Positions 15,623-25,487 of a DNA stretch of 64,000 nucleotides are shown here, one piece after another. Source of the DNA: Anammoximicrobium sp964645045. GTDB lineage: Bacteria; Planctomycetota; Planctomycetia; Pirellulales; Pirellulaceae. The stretch lies in contig CAZXYZ010000040.1 in NCBI GenBank assembly GCA_964645045.1, positions 19,654-83,653 on the forward strand, read 5' to 3'. The position numbers were made by a program, and so were the translations under genes. Numbering within the stretch: position 1 is the first letter of the stretch; every line of letters starts with the position of its first letter. The notes under the pieces were generated by a model that saw nothing but the letters and a program-made list of their open reading frames with translations, had not been told where the DNA came from and searched no databases.

Positions 15623-16900
15623 TCACTTTCCGATGCAATACAACGCTCGATCGCTGCGCAACAGCAGACGCCCATCTGCTACGGCCAGCGAACCGTTGAA
15701 CACACTGGTGTCGGACTCGATCTTGTTATGCGCCAGCAACTCGAATTCCGGCTTGGCCGCCACGACAAACACGCCCGCATCGCGGCTGACATAATACAGC
15801 TTGCCGTCGGCTGCCAGCGGTGACGCGTAGATGCGCCCCGGCCTGGGCTCCAGCCGCTCTTCGTAGGCGTCCTTGCCGGTCTTGGCGTCGACGCAGTAGA
15901 CCGTTCCGCGGCTGTCGTGCGCCCAATACAGGTACCCCTCGTGAACGACGGGCGAAGGCACGTTCGATCCTTTCTTAATTTCCCACAGCTTGTGCGTCGC
16001 GGTGACGTCGCCGCGCCCGCCGGCTCGAACCGCGATCGCCGTGGCCCGCCGCCCGCCGATCAGAAAGGCCACATCGCCCTCCGCGACCACGCTCGGGCAA
16101 ACATAGTCATCGATTCCCTGGCAGGACCACAGCGGCTTGCCGCTGGCCGGATCGAAGCCCAGGATCTTGCCTTTGACCTGAGCGACCAACTCCCAGCCGG
16201 CGTCTGTTTTGACCAACGCCGGCGTACTCCAGGATTCGACCATGCCCTCCTGCCGCCAGACTTCCTTACCCGTCTTCTTATCCAACGCGATCAGGGCTCC
16301 GCTCTCGACGCTGGCGTTGATGATGACCAGGTTTTCGTACCGCACGGGCGAATTTGCCGAACCCCATTCATGCGTCTTCGTGCCGCACGAGGTCAGCCAC
16401 AGCTGCCGGCCGTCGTGCGAATAGGCGGCCGCTCCCGTAGCCCCGAAGAACACGTAGATTGCCTCCGCATCCACGGCCGGCGTGCTGGACGCGTAACCGT
16501 GCAAGGCCGTGAATCCCTGGTACGCACCTTCCTCTTGCGTGGATGGCTGGACAGCGTTCCAAAGCACCTTGCCGTCCTGCGGGTCCAGGCACAGCACATG
16601 CCGTTTCAACTGGCTGGCCTCGCCGGGGCTGCCCTCGTCGATGCCGTAGCCGGAATAGCAAGTCAAGAAGATTTTCTCGCCGAACGTGACGGGACTGGAA
16701 GCTCCCGGCCCTGGCAGATCGGTCTTCCAGGCGATATTCGATCTCGCGTCCCATTGAGCCGGCAGTCCCGTCTCGCCAGACTGTCCGCGCCCGCCGGCAC
16801 CGCGGAATTGCGGCCAATCCGCGGTGGCTGTCGCCGCCAGTGTGAAAACCCAAGCCCCCAGCCCCAATTGCAGAAGACAGGTCAGAGAACGGATGCGCAT
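15623..16900 (-). CDS. Secreted PQQ-like beta-propeller protein
   Basis: A 425-residue protein with signal peptide MRIRSLTCLLQLGLGAWVFT... ending near ATA-DWPQFRG. The N-terminal WPQFRGAGGRG and repeated blades such as GKVLWNAV, GKEVWRQEGM and GTVYCVDAKTGKDAYEERLE mark a PQQ/BamB-type propeller. No PQQ-dehydrogenase catalytic signature is visible, so a binding or scaffold role in the periplasm is more likely. The ATG at 16900 is preceded by CTGGAG. The 231-base gap upstream holds nothing I can identify. Confidence 0.85.
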   Translation of the reverse strand: MRIRSLTCLLQLGLGAWVFTLAATATADWPQFRGAGGRGQSGETGLPAQWDARSNIAWKTDLPGPGASSPVTFGEKIFLTCYSGYGIDEGSPGEASQLKRHVLCLDPQDGKVLWNAVQPSTQEEGAYQGFTALHGYASSTPAVDAEAIYVFFGATGAAAYSHDGRQLWLTSCGTKTHEWGSANSPVRYENLVIINASVESGALIALDKKTGKEVWRQEGMVESWSTPALVKTDAGWELVAQVKGKILGFDPASGKPLWSCQGIDDYVCPSVVAEGDVAFLIGGRRATAIAVRAGGRGDVTATHKLWEIKKGSNVPSPVVHEGYLYWAHDSRGTVYCVDAKTGKDAYEERLEPRPGRIYASPLAADGKLYYVSRDAGVFVVAAKPEFELLAHNKIESDTSVFNGSLAVADGRLLLRSDRALYCIGK

Positions 16901-17132
16901 GATCAAATCTCCAGTTTTGTGGCCATTGTCAAATCCTCGTTCGGGGTCTGATCCGATAATGTAGACCAAATCCGTCTGGAATTGTAGCTGGTGCAAGCGT
17001 GCCGTGTGCAGGCGTGCCGGCAAGCGGCTCGGGGCCTTGATCGTCACGTTCAGGGCGGCTGGAGGGCGACTCACGTTAAGGCGAGTTCCCCGGGCCAACC
17101 GCGAGCCCTGACAGCAATTCGCGAGATTACAA

Positions 17133-20100
17133 TCACGGCTGCTGCGCGCCTAAACGATGGATCGTATTGTGAATCGTTCCGTTGACCGGTTCGCCGCCGG
17201 CGCCTTTCAGCCAATACTTGATCTCCATGCACCAGGTCGGCTTGATCTGCGGGATCTGCAGGGTCACTGTCCGGCCGTCCGCTGACAGCACCGCGTGCGC
17301 GACGGTCAACGGCGTCTCGTCGTAGTGGTCCGAACCATAGTTGGCCGACCGGCGGATACTCCAGATTTGGACGGCGTAATTCGCGGCGTTGCCAGCGGAC
17401 TGAGGGTCCAGCATGCCGCTGAACTTGATCTGCATGCCGTCTTGCCGGGCGTGCAATCCGATCGGGAGGTGTACCGGTTTGCCCGTGTAGCGGATGCGGT
17501 AGAACCCGCCGGGCTCCGTTTGGTTCCCAGCCCACGCGAACATGCCGCAGGCATACAACTGTCCGTTTTGCGGATGGAAACGCACTCGCATGATGCCGGT
17601 GGGGAAGGGCCGGAGGGGTAGCGGACACACGCCGCCCTGCATTTGGCCGTCAATTATCTCGTGTGGCACCGTGTACAGCATCCCGTAACCGTAGGACGTG
17701 TTTAGCAACGTCCCTTTCAGGGGCCCCCAAGCGTCGCTGGCGACCCAAATCAACTCGGCCGGCGAGCGGTCCATGGCGTTGGTGATCCAGACCACCGGCT
17801 GCTGCATGGCATCGTCGCCCGGATCGAGCACGTCGTGGTAACCCCAGAAGTTGCCGAAAAAACGGCCGGCTTCCGTGATCCGGTTGATCCGGTTCTTGGG
17901 CATCCAGTGGCCTTCCTGGTCGGTCACAAACCAGGTGCCGTCCGGGTTGAGGCATACGCCGTTGGGGGCGCGGAAACCGTTGGCCAAAATCTCCGTCTGC
18001 AAGCCGTCGGCACTGACCTTGAGGAGCGTCCCGTGTTGGGGAACCAGCGCCGGCAACGCATGACGCGCGCCTTTGGCATAGTAGAAATTGCCGGCGGCAT
18101 CGGTCTGCAGTCCCATCGCAAACTCGTGGAAGTGCTCGGTGACCTGATGGTCGTTGTTGAAGTTCTCGTAAAAGTCGGTTTCGCGGTCGCCGTTGATGTC
18201 GCGCAGGATCACGATCTGATCCCGGCAGGCGACGTAGATTTGTTCGCGGACGATCTTCAGGCCCAGCGGCTGAAACAGTCCCGAGGCGATCCGCTGCCAC
18301 GCGAGTCCGTGCTCCGGACGATCGACGCCGCGGACCAGCCAGACGTCACCGTCCCAACTGCAAACCGCCGCTTCCCGGCCGTCCGCGAAAAAGTCAAACC
18401 CGGTAAACCGCGTGCGGCACAGCCACGGATTGCGTGCCGGATGGCTGAGCACGTCGACGGCGAACGGGCCGGAATCGTCGCCCAGCACGACTTGCGTTGG
18501 AAGCGGGGTCGGCCAGCGCGGCAGGCCACCGTGCGTCAGGGGAACCAGGTCTGCGACCGCAGGCCCGGTCGATCGCGCCGCCCGCACCTGTTCCGCTTCC
18601 GCCACCGACTCGACATCGGCGAACCACAGGCGGAATTTCAGCGTTTCATTCCCGGCCGGAATTTGCAGCCGCAACTGGCCCTGGCTGGTTGTGATCCACT
18701 GTGGCGTTGACGGCAAACCCTCGACGCCCGCAACCAGCAAACGGGACGGAACCGCCGCCTCGCCCATGATGACAACGCCGTCATGTCCATGCCCCGTCGC
18801 ATCGGCAACAACGCCGTGATGCTGCTCGGCCAGCAACCACTGCGCCTGCAAGGCTTGATCCCGACCGGCGTCTTCTCCCAGCGACCGCACTTCCGCGTTG
18901 TTCAAGACCCGCTGGTAAAACCGCACGTCGGCCAGTTCTCCCAGGAAAAACGACTGGCGTTCGGGGAAATTCGGCGCCGTGAATCCTAGGCGGAGACAAG
19001 CTCCCGGCAGGTCTCCCTTGGGCTTCAGTGTTCCCTCGCCGTCCAGCTGCCCATCGACGTACAATCGAACCGCGCCCGTTTGGTGGTCCCACGTCGCGGC
19101 CACGCGGTGCCAGTTCCCGTCGGCGACCGCCGTGCGTCCCGCCACCGCGCCGACCCAGCCGATGTCGAACACCAGCCGGCCGCCGCGCACGAACAGCGAT
19201 TTGCCGTCCCGTACCCAGCGGTCCGTGGGCAGCGTCTGGCACAGGATGCTGCCGCCGGCCCGCGTCTGGATCCGCGCTGCGATGGTGTAGTCGCAGCGCG
19301 TCAGATCAAACTCCGCCGGCTTGGCCGCCTGGACATAGGTCGCGCCGTCGAAGGCCAGCGGGCGGCGTCCACCGTCAGCCGCCGCGTTCGGGCGTTCCGC
19401 CGCACGGCCCAACACAAGCGAATCTCCCTGCTGCCGGCCCGCCGGCAAGCCGGCGGCTCCGGGATGTTGGGCGACTTGCAGGACCAGATCTTTGCCGCGC
19501 GGCCCGATTTGAAACGTCCGCGTGAACATCGGTCCTGCCGGCGTCGTCTCGACGCCGGGAGTCTCCAGCAGCTCGGTGTCGCCTACCGTATAGGCGACGA
19601 TCGCCTGGTTGCCGAAGTCGTACAGGCCCCGGTAATGCGCCCAGGCCCGCGGCAGCGGTCCGTAAGGCCGGTTGTCGCGGCCCCGCAAACGCGGGTCCTC
19701 GAAACTGCCGGAAACCGGATCCGCCCAGCCCGGCCCGGTCGGGTTAGCCAAATGAACTTGTCCTACGAGCCGCGGGTGGACCGCGTGCCGGCCGTTGAAC
19801 AAGATCGCATCCCAATCGATAAAACCCCGGCCGCTCCAGGCCGCCGCCACGCGCAGCGTATCGTGGTCGTACAGCATCCAATGCGAGCCGCGCGACACGC
19901 CGCCGGGGCCTGGGTCCAAGCGGACGGCGATGCCCTTGTGGGCAAAGTTCGTCCGGTCGCTGCCGACTTCATAGGTGGCCGCCAGGTGCGGCCCGTAGTC
20001 CATCGTGATCCAGGGCTCCAGGTTCTCCGGCGGCGGGCCGCGGCCGGCGCCGGGTGGCAACTGGGCCAGGTACTCGTCATTGACCGCGACATACTGGGAA

Positions 20101-21131
20101 GCATTGTACGGCTTGAGGTACGCCTCGCGCAGGTAATGGATCACGTCATACTTCTGCTGCGGCACCATCCAGGTCTGCGGCATCATCATGCCGTAGCCCT
20201 TGGTGAGCGTTTGATAGATACGGTAGGGGTCGCAGCCGTTCTTGAACGCGCCGCTGGCGAACCGCAGCGACGTCGGCAGCGAGCCGGGCTGGTCCTTGGT
20301 CCCGTGGCAGTTCACGCACAAGTAGCCGTAGATCGCTTCGCCCCGCCTGAACGCATCCGCGTCCAGTTCGCGGATCAGTCCGGCGTGGTCGATGTCTTGC
20401 TCGTACTCCGGAATCGGCGGCAAGGCGTACAGATGGGCCGGCGGCTCCAGTTGCCGGGCCCGCGGCATCCCCTTCTCGGTGATTTCGATCAGATACCGGA
20501 TCAGATCCAGAAACTGCTGCCGATCGGCCAGTCCGATGACCAACCCCGCCGGCATGACGGACAGGGGACCGGCGGCCTGCTCCTCGATCCGGTCCTTGGG
20601 GACGGTGACCAGTTTCCCGTCTTGAGCCGGGTCCCGCAGCACGAGCGCCTCCGGCCGGTCCTCGGCCAGCAGGCCCGTCAGCGACTTGCCGTCGTCCGTG
20701 ATCACCACGATCGGCTCGAAGCCTTTCTTCAGTGCTTTGGACGGCAGCAGCACGGATTCCACCAGGTAGACGTCATTCACTTCGGGGCCGGGCTGCGTCA
20801 GATCGGGTCCCAGCGGCGTCGTCTGTTGGTCCAGGCTGTGGCACTTGGTACACGTCAGGTACGGCTGGTAGAACAGAATCGCCCCCCGGTTCACGTCGCC
20901 GAGTTGCCGGGCCGCTTGCGCCAAAGCGGCGGGCGTCTCTTGGAGCAGTTGCTGTTCCAGGGAAACGGACAAGAGCGGCCTGTCAGCGGCCTGGGCCCAA
21001 CCACTCGCCAGGAACGCCAACCAGCCGAGGACAAGGAAGCCACACCCACGGCAACGCCCTGGGAACCATAATTCGGTCAGCGTATGCAAGACTTCGACTC
21101 CAGCGCCGTTTGCGCGCGGATTTTGAGGCAT
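17133..21131 (-). CDS. PVC-type di-heme membrane-bound dehydrogenase with LamG domain
   Basis: A 1332-residue exported protein. After a signal segment (FLVLGWLAFLASGWAQA) come two c-type heme sites, CTKCH near residue 94 and CVNCH near residue 273. A DUF6797-like section (DYGPHLAATYEVGSDRTNFAHK) follows, then a LamG/concanavalin-like domain (FDGATYVQAAKPAEFD ... GNWHRVAATWDHQTGAVRLY) and a C-terminal propeller like glucose/sorbosone dehydrogenases (FTGFDFFADGREAAVCSWDGD ... FYRIRYTGKP). It probably oxidises a sugar or related substrate and passes electrons through its hemes. The ATG at 21131 is preferred; a longer frame with a TTG at 21179 would begin inside a terminator. Confidence 0.88.
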   Translation of the reverse strand: MPQNPRANGAGVEVLHTLTELWFPGRCRGCGFLVLGWLAFLASGWAQAADRPLLSVSLEQQLLQETPAALAQAARQLGDVNRGAILFYQPYLTCTKCHSLDQQTTPLGPDLTQPGPEVNDVYLVESVLLPSKALKKGFEPIVVITDDGKSLTGLLAEDRPEALVLRDPAQDGKLVTVPKDRIEEQAAGPLSVMPAGLVIGLADRQQFLDLIRYLIEITEKGMPRARQLEPPAHLYALPPIPEYEQDIDHAGLIRELDADAFRRGEAIYGYLCVNCHGTKDQPGSLPTSLRFASGAFKNGCDPYRIYQTLTKGYGMMMPQTWMVPQQKYDVIHYLREAYLKPYNASQYVAVNDEYLAQLPPGAGRGPPPENLEPWITMDYGPHLAATYEVGSDRTNFAHKGIAVRLDPGPGGVSRGSHWMLYDHDTLRVAAAWSGRGFIDWDAILFNGRHAVHPRLVGQVHLANPTGPGWADPVSGSFEDPRLRGRDNRPYGPLPRAWAHYRGLYDFGNQAIVAYTVGDTELLETPGVETTPAGPMFTRTFQIGPRGKDLVLQVAQHPGAAGLPAGRQQGDSLVLGRAAERPNAAADGGRRPLAFDGATYVQAAKPAEFDLTRCDYTIAARIQTRAGGSILCQTLPTDRWVRDGKSLFVRGGRLVFDIGWVGAVAGRTAVADGNWHRVAATWDHQTGAVRLYVDGQLDGEGTLKPKGDLPGACLRLGFTAPNFPERQSFFLGELADVRFYQRVLNNAEVRSLGEDAGRDQALQAQWLLAEQHHGVVADATGHGHDGVVIMGEAAVPSRLLVAGVEGLPSTPQWITTSQGQLRLQIPAGNETLKFRLWFADVESVAEAEQVRAARSTGPAVADLVPLTHGGLPRWPTPLPTQVVLGDDSGPFAVDVLSHPARNPWLCRTRFTGFDFFADGREAAVCSWDGDVWLVRGVDRPEHGLAWQRIASGLFQPLGLKIVREQIYVACRDQIVILRDINGDRETDFYENFNNDHQVTEHFHEFAMGLQTDAAGNFYYAKGARHALPALVPQHGTLLKVSADGLQTEILANGFRAPNGVCLNPDGTWFVTDQEGHWMPKNRINRITEAGRFFGNFWGYHDVLDPGDDAMQQPVVWITNAMDRSPAELIWVASDAWGPLKGTLLNTSYGYGMLYTVPHEIIDGQMQGGVCPLPLRPFPTGIMRVRFHPQNGQLYACGMFAWAGNQTEPGGFYRIRYTGKPVHLPIGLHARQDGMQIKFSGMLDPQSAGNAANYAVQIWSIRRSANYGSDHYDETPLTVAHAVLSADGRTVTLQIPQIKPTWCMEIKYWLKGAGGEPVNGTIHNTIHRLGAQQP

Positions 21132-21170
21132 GGGGCTGGCGTTCTCGTTGCGTCGGGACGGCTGAAAACC

Positions 21171-21211
21171 AAAAAACAAGAGCCATCATCAACATGCGAT
21201 GATGGCCCTTG
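21171..21211 (-). terminator. Intrinsic terminator after the lipoprotein gene
   Basis: On the minus strand a 13-bp stem (21198-21210 with 21178-21190, one G-T pair) and a 7-base loop are followed by T6 at 21176-21171. It separates the DUF1559/lipoprotein unit from the dehydrogenase gene, which starts only 40 bases further on. Confidence 0.75.
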
Positions 21212-21242
21212 AAAGATCCGTAGACAGGGACCAGCCGATGCA

Positions 21243-21743
21243 TTACTGACCGCTGGTTGGCGCGGGCGCCGATTGCGGTGGAGCCGCCGGATCGGGCACG
21301 AGTTCGATATTGACCTCGTTGCTTCCCGCCTTGACCTCTACCTCGTTCTCTTTCGGTATCAGGCCGGCGTAAGGCGACGCCGGCGGTGCCTCGGCATGTT
21401 TGCCCTCTTGCACCGGCGGGGTTTCCACCACGGGTGGGGAATACACAACGCGATGTTGGCCGATCACCGCCCCATCGCCTTTCGCGTTGGTTCCCAGGGA
21501 AAATGTGCCGTCGGGCTGGACTTCGCCCACGGCCGGCTTAGCGCCTTCCACGTCCGATTTGACCGGGGCGAAGGTTACGACTCCGCCGTTCACCGGCTGG
21601 CCCGCGTGACTGACCTTGCCCGATACGGGCGCGGTGGCAACGCCCGATCCGCAGCCGATAAACGTTGCCGTCAGCAACGCCAGAACGAACGAAAAAGCTG
21701 CACTGCCGGACGTTGCCCATTTCAATCCAGTCATCTGAATCAT
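21243..21743 (-). CDS. Lipoprotein with carboxypeptidase-regulatory-like fold
   Basis: A 166-residue protein with a lipobox, ATFIGC, after a hydrophobic stretch (SFVLALLTATFIGC), so it should be lipid-anchored. The mature part starts with VSGKVSHAGQPVNGGVVTFAP, typical of the transthyretin/carboxypeptidase-regulatory-like lipoproteins that accompany DUF1559 genes in planctomycetes, and ends in a Pro/Ala-rich tail. The ATG at 21743 follows a strong GAGGAG. It lies 40 bases downstream of the DUF1559 gene and ends in a terminator, so the two form one unit. Exact role unknown. Confidence 0.82.
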   Translation of the reverse strand: MIQMTGLKWATSGSAAFSFVLALLTATFIGCGSGVATAPVSGKVSHAGQPVNGGVVTFAPVKSDVEGAKPAVGEVQPDGTFSLGTNAKGDGAVIGQHRVVYSPPVVETPPVQEGKHAEAPPASPYAGLIPKENEVEVKAGSNEVNIELVPDPAAPPQSAPAPTSGQ

Positions 21744-21783
21744 CGATCTCGATCTCCTCAAAAGGTGCTTGACAACCATGTCA

Positions 21784-22797
21784 TTACTGGGGCATGTACA
21801 CGGCTTCGCCATCGCGGCGATTGCCCAAATTGGCATACAGGGCGGTATCTACCGCGTCACTAACAAAACGGGTCGATCCATCACACAAGACGAATTGCGC
21901 CCCGCCCGGATGTTGGCTGCCAAAACACGCCTGAGACTGCGAATCGCTAATGCCCAGCTTCAACGTTTGGGGGCCGCGGTTGAGGAAGAAAGTGCCATCG
22001 GTCAAGGACAGCACGTTGCCACCTGAATCAAAGCCGCCGCAACTGTTGTCGTTGTTTCCGCCGAGCCAAGCGGGGAAGCTGGGGTCGCCGGTGTTGGTCG
22101 GTGTGACCCAACCGCACACCGTGCGCTCGCCGACCGCAAACGTGGTGCTCGTCCCGTCCGTGACATCCGAGAATCCCCAGATCCACGAAGTGCAGTTGTC
22201 GTTATCGTAGGTGAGGACCCCCGTCTGGTTGCTGCCCTTCCACGATGCGCACCCATTCCAATTATTGCCCAACAACGGACCGGCACAGCCGTTGTAGTTC
22301 GCCTTGCCGTATCCATCGTCGTCCAGCATCGGGAGAATATCGCTGGGACACATATAGGCAGGCAGGATGTTCTTGCCGACGGAACTGCCCGGAGCGTTTT
22401 GAATCTGGTTTAAGCCACCCATGCTGGCAAAGGTACCACACGTTCCGCCATCCATCCCCCAATGCTGGCCTGAGACAACCATCGGCTTGTAGCCGCCCGC
22501 AACGAGTTCGTCCCAGAGCACTTGCTGCTCGATGTAGGGAAGAAGATAACCTCGGAAACTAATGTTGTCGCCGTCGTCGTCGGTCTGGCCTACAGGGAAT
22601 CGCTTGTAGGTGTCATGAAAGTTGTGCAGGGCCACACCGATCTGCTTCAAATTGTTCACACATTGGGTTCGCCGCGCGGCCTCGCGCGCCGCCTGAATGG
22701 CCGGCAGCAACAACGCCACCAAGATGCCGATGATGGCAATCACAACTAACAATTCGACGAGCGTGAAGGCTCGCCGGTCACGAAACTGATAAGGCAT
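21784..22797 (-). CDS. DUF1559 prepilin-like protein
   Basis: A 337-residue protein. The N-terminus RRAFTLVELLVVIAIIGIL is a type IV prepilin/type II pseudopilin cleavage and helix motif, with FTLVE at the processing site. This is followed by AIQAAREAARRTQCVNNLKQ, the DUF1559 hallmark, and a C-terminal block FVLCDGSTRFVSDAVD. DUF1559 proteins occur in many copies in planctomycetes and are thought to be surface or pseudopilus-like proteins. The ATG at 22797 follows GGGGAGG. Confidence 0.95.
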   Translation of the reverse strand: MPYQFRDRRAFTLVELLVVIAIIGILVALLLPAIQAAREAARRTQCVNNLKQIGVALHNFHDTYKRFPVGQTDDDGDNISFRGYLLPYIEQQVLWDELVAGGYKPMVVSGQHWGMDGGTCGTFASMGGLNQIQNAPGSSVGKNILPAYMCPSDILPMLDDDGYGKANYNGCAGPLLGNNWNGCASWKGSNQTGVLTYDNDNCTSWIWGFSDVTDGTSTTFAVGERTVCGWVTPTNTGDPSFPAWLGGNNDNSCGGFDSGGNVLSLTDGTFFLNRGPQTLKLGISDSQSQACFGSQHPGGAQFVLCDGSTRFVSDAVDTALYANLGNRRDGEAVYMPQ

Positions 22798-22889
22798 GAT
22801 CCACCTCCCCAAAAAAGAAAACTGAAAACAAAAAAAGTCCGCGCCACTCCCTAACAGTAAGGCCACCCCTCACTGGATGCCTTCTTACA

Positions 22890-22917
22890 ATTTTAACACT
22901 ATCCCTCTTGCCGTCAA
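22890..22917 (-). promoter_or_regulatory. Probable sigma70 promoter of the DUF1559 unit
   Basis: On the minus strand TTGACG (22917-22912) and TAAAAT (22895-22890) are separated by 16 bases. The predicted transcript would have a leader of about 85 bases before the ATG at 22797. The AT-rich patch stands out in GC-rich DNA. Confidence 0.55.
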
Positions 22918-22967
22918 TGCCGTGGCAGGTGCTAGGACGAGGCGATTTTTGCCATCTGGCTGCTGGG

Positions 22968-23116
22968 ACCACCCCTGTAAAGGTGTAAAATAGGTTGGAG
23001 TCCACGCTTTAGCGTGTATCGGCGGCGGGCCTCGCCCGCCGGGCAGCCTAAAGGCTGTACTCCAACTGAATCGTCTGCCAGCCTTTCTTGAGCAATCCGA
23101 CCTTTACAGGGGTGGT
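22968..23116. repeat. Three-layer nested inverted repeat E1
   Basis: The outer arms are perfect 17-mers, 22968-22984 (ACCACCCCTGTAAAGGT) and 23100-23116. The middle arms are 22995-23016 (TTGGAGTCCACGCTTTAGCG plus TG) and 23044-23065 (ends GTACTCCAA). A core hairpin GGCGGGC/GCCCGCC lies at about 23022-23044. The same architecture recurs at 50385-50530. Confidence 0.9.
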
Positions 23117-23167
23117 TGTTGGGACCGCCTCGAATTAATGCCACCAGTGCGGGCACGACGAGTGATC

Positions 23168-25015
23168 CTACGGGGCGACCTTGCTGCCGTCTCGGCCGAC
23201 GCGATAGATATTTACTTGCGCCGTGTCGTCCCGGAATGCCAACTCCAGCCAATTTCCCTTGGCAACGTTCTGCGTGACGGCACCCGACTGAATCACGCAA
23301 TAGGTCACACCAAGCTGCCGGAGTCGCTGCTTGGAAGTGTCGTCGGGAAAATTGCGCATCACAGCCTTGGTATCCAGGAACGACTGCGGGAAGAATCCCG
23401 AATACCCATTCGCCACCCGTCGTTGGTGATAAGTTCCCCAATACATCCAGATTGTGGTGTCCTCGTAGTCCTGAACACGGGTTCCCGTGGGGAAAGGCAC
23501 GCACGCGATCACGCTGTCGTCTGATGTTTGAGACTTCAACCAATGGATCCAATTCGCTTGTGCCTTCGGCGAGGGCACACGAAACAGCGGTTGGGAAGGA
23601 GGAAACGCTTCGGTCGCTGCCAGCACACCCAGAGCGACAATGACCGCCCAGCCGACTTGGGATGACAAGTGGGGACGCGATGCCACCCAGCCTTCCCGAA
23701 GCATGCAGAACTTCGAATCTCTGGCGGATTGGGGAACCTCATCCACGACCGAGTCGCGCGCTTGAAGCGAGGACCATCCGGGCCGTCGAAATCGCGTCAG
23801 GATGGCCTGCAATCCAAATGTTGCAAGAAATACCAGCGCCAGTTGCACGAAAACGGCAAACCGGTACACGTTCCTGGCCTGCGCCATGCCGGGATACCAG
23901 TCCATCAACAACCCATAAGGCGACCAACCGTTCCAGGAAAGCCTTGGCCCGAAGGACAGCAAGAAGGCAGCGGCGAGCATCGTCACGCAGAAGGCGGTCC
24001 AACGACGGTATCGCCGCCACCAGCAACCCGCTGCCAACCCCAGCACCGCCAAGCCGAGTTTCAACCAACCCGGCCCCAGCCGAAAATAGCGTTGTGGCCG
24101 CAATGCGGTCAGGAATTCGGGTTCAAACCGCTGAGGCCACGGCGTCACCGCATAGTCCCTCAGGTCCGCGGACAAACGCGCAACCCAGTCTTGGGAGCGC
24201 CGGAGATCGTGGGTCCGGATGACTCGCAACTGGGCTGCGACCACGGGTGTGATCAGCAGCAACGCTGTGCCGGCGCTGCCCAACAACAGGCCCCAGGTCC
24301 GGCCTTGCCGCAGCCGCTTGCCGACCAGCCACAGGCCGCTGGGCAGCAGCACGAGACTGAGAAACAAGCCGTAATAGGCACAGGTCAGATAGGTCGCGGC
24401 AAAGGCCGCGGCCAGCAAGATCGATGCCTTCCAGCCGGGACGTCTGCCGAACAGGACCAGCGCGTGGATTGTCCAGACGATGCCGCACAGCGGGACCATC
24501 TGCAGCGTTCCCAGTTCGCTATGCACCAGCGGCAGCATTTCGACCAAGCCACCGCCCAGAGCACAGGCCAGCCACCGAAGTCGCACAGCGCGCAGGAGAC
24601 GGAAGGCGGACCAGCCGTTTAGCGTCAAGGCGACCAGGAGAAACCCGTTATAAGCCAGGACGCGATGGCCACCGAACCAAACCAGGGGGGCCACGATGAC
24701 GGAGGTTGGCATCGGCTCCGAGAAGGCAAAGGTGCCAGGCGTCGGAGCAAAGATCGGCGCGTCCCAATAGCCGTGGTACAGATGCTGAGCGCGGTCGGCA
24801 TTCCACCAAATCGTCCAGAGGTTCAATAGCGGCACCGTGGCCGCAGATTCCGTCCCCAGCGGCAACGACGACGCGCCGTAGCGTGCCAGGGGCCAAGTGG
24901 CGATGATCGCCAGAACGAAATAGGCCGCCAGTTCCGCGAGTGCCCATGTCCGCAGGACTCGCCCCAACCCACGCCCTCGTAGCGGCGAAGGAACCTTCTG
25001 TCGACGTTCGGGCAT
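23168..25015 (-). CDS. Polytopic membrane protein, GT-C/YfhO-like, function unknown
   Basis: A 615-residue protein with about 11-12 hydrophobic helices, for example LAELAAYFVLAIIATWPLA, ILLAAAFAATYLTCAYYGLF and WAVIVALGVLAATEAFPPSQ. A periplasmic-type C-terminal part of about 130 residues starts PLFRVPSPKAQANWIHWLKS. The layout resembles GT-C glycosyltransferase-like and YfhO-like proteins of planctomycetes, but I see no diagnostic catalytic motif. No operon partner is apparent, and repeat composites lie on both sides. Confidence 0.7.
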   Translation of the reverse strand: MPERRQKVPSPLRGRGLGRVLRTWALAELAAYFVLAIIATWPLARYGASSLPLGTESAATVPLLNLWTIWWNADRAQHLYHGYWDAPIFAPTPGTFAFSEPMPTSVIVAPLVWFGGHRVLAYNGFLLVALTLNGWSAFRLLRAVRLRWLACALGGGLVEMLPLVHSELGTLQMVPLCGIVWTIHALVLFGRRPGWKASILLAAAFAATYLTCAYYGLFLSLVLLPSGLWLVGKRLRQGRTWGLLLGSAGTALLLITPVVAAQLRVIRTHDLRRSQDWVARLSADLRDYAVTPWPQRFEPEFLTALRPQRYFRLGPGWLKLGLAVLGLAAGCWWRRYRRWTAFCVTMLAAAFLLSFGPRLSWNGWSPYGLLMDWYPGMAQARNVYRFAVFVQLALVFLATFGLQAILTRFRRPGWSSLQARDSVVDEVPQSARDSKFCMLREGWVASRPHLSSQVGWAVIVALGVLAATEAFPPSQPLFRVPSPKAQANWIHWLKSQTSDDSVIACVPFPTGTRVQDYEDTTIWMYWGTYHQRRVANGYSGFFPQSFLDTKAVMRNFPDDTSKQRLRQLGVTYCVIQSGAVTQNVAKGNWLELAFRDDTAQVNIYRVGRDGSKVAP

Positions 25016-25072
25016 GGGATCATCCTCGCGCGGAATCCGGTTGATTGCAGGATCGCCTCGCTTGGCACAACG

Positions 25073-25393
25073 CTAATTGGACAGGGCCACTTTCGCGAGT
25101 CCGGCGAGCTGCAAGTCTCTGGATAGATGCAAGTTAGGCCACCGCCGAGCTTGTCTCGGGGGAGCCTGTGATTCTGCACCAGGTACGCCCAATCCACGCT
25201 CCCTCCTCTTCCTTCCCTGCCGCCGCCACCGCCGCGAAGCGGTGGTGGCGGCGGCAGGGAAGGAAGAGGTTTTTCCGGCCGGTCGTAGTGCAGAATCATC
25301 GCTCCGCCGACGCAAGGTCGGTGGTGGCGGAAGTGCTTATGTTTTCGCGTGTTACATCGCTCGCGCTACACAAAGTGGCGATGTCCAACTAAT
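25073..25393. repeat. Nested inverted-repeat composite H1 with very long hairpin
   Basis: The outer arms are 25073-25099 (CTAATTGGACAGGGCCACTT...) and 25366-25393. The middle arms are about 25145-25180 (GCCTGTGATTCTGCACC) and about 25288-25325 (GTGCAGAATCATCGC). The core is a near-perfect hairpin, 25205-25232 with 25239-25269, purine on one strand and pyrimidine on the other, differing by one extra GGT triplet. It fills most of the 25016-25487 gap. A related element lies at 31491-31652. Confidence 0.85.
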
Positions 25394-25487
25394 GTAGCGG
25401 GCAGGCCGCGGCTCCTATCATGCGTCCAGACACGGATTCCGCAGCGATATTGGAACAGGAACTGGTAGGTGGGATACTTCACGGGAG

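Noticed and set aside
19080..21071. A 663-residue plus-strand open frame opposite the di-heme dehydrogenase
   Set aside because: The minus strand carries heme-binding, LamG and propeller motifs over its full length; the plus-strand frame shows none.
25204..25270. CRISPR-like repeats in the long hairpin of H1
   Set aside because: There is a single hairpin with inner mirror symmetry, no direct repeats with spacers and no cas genes in the window.
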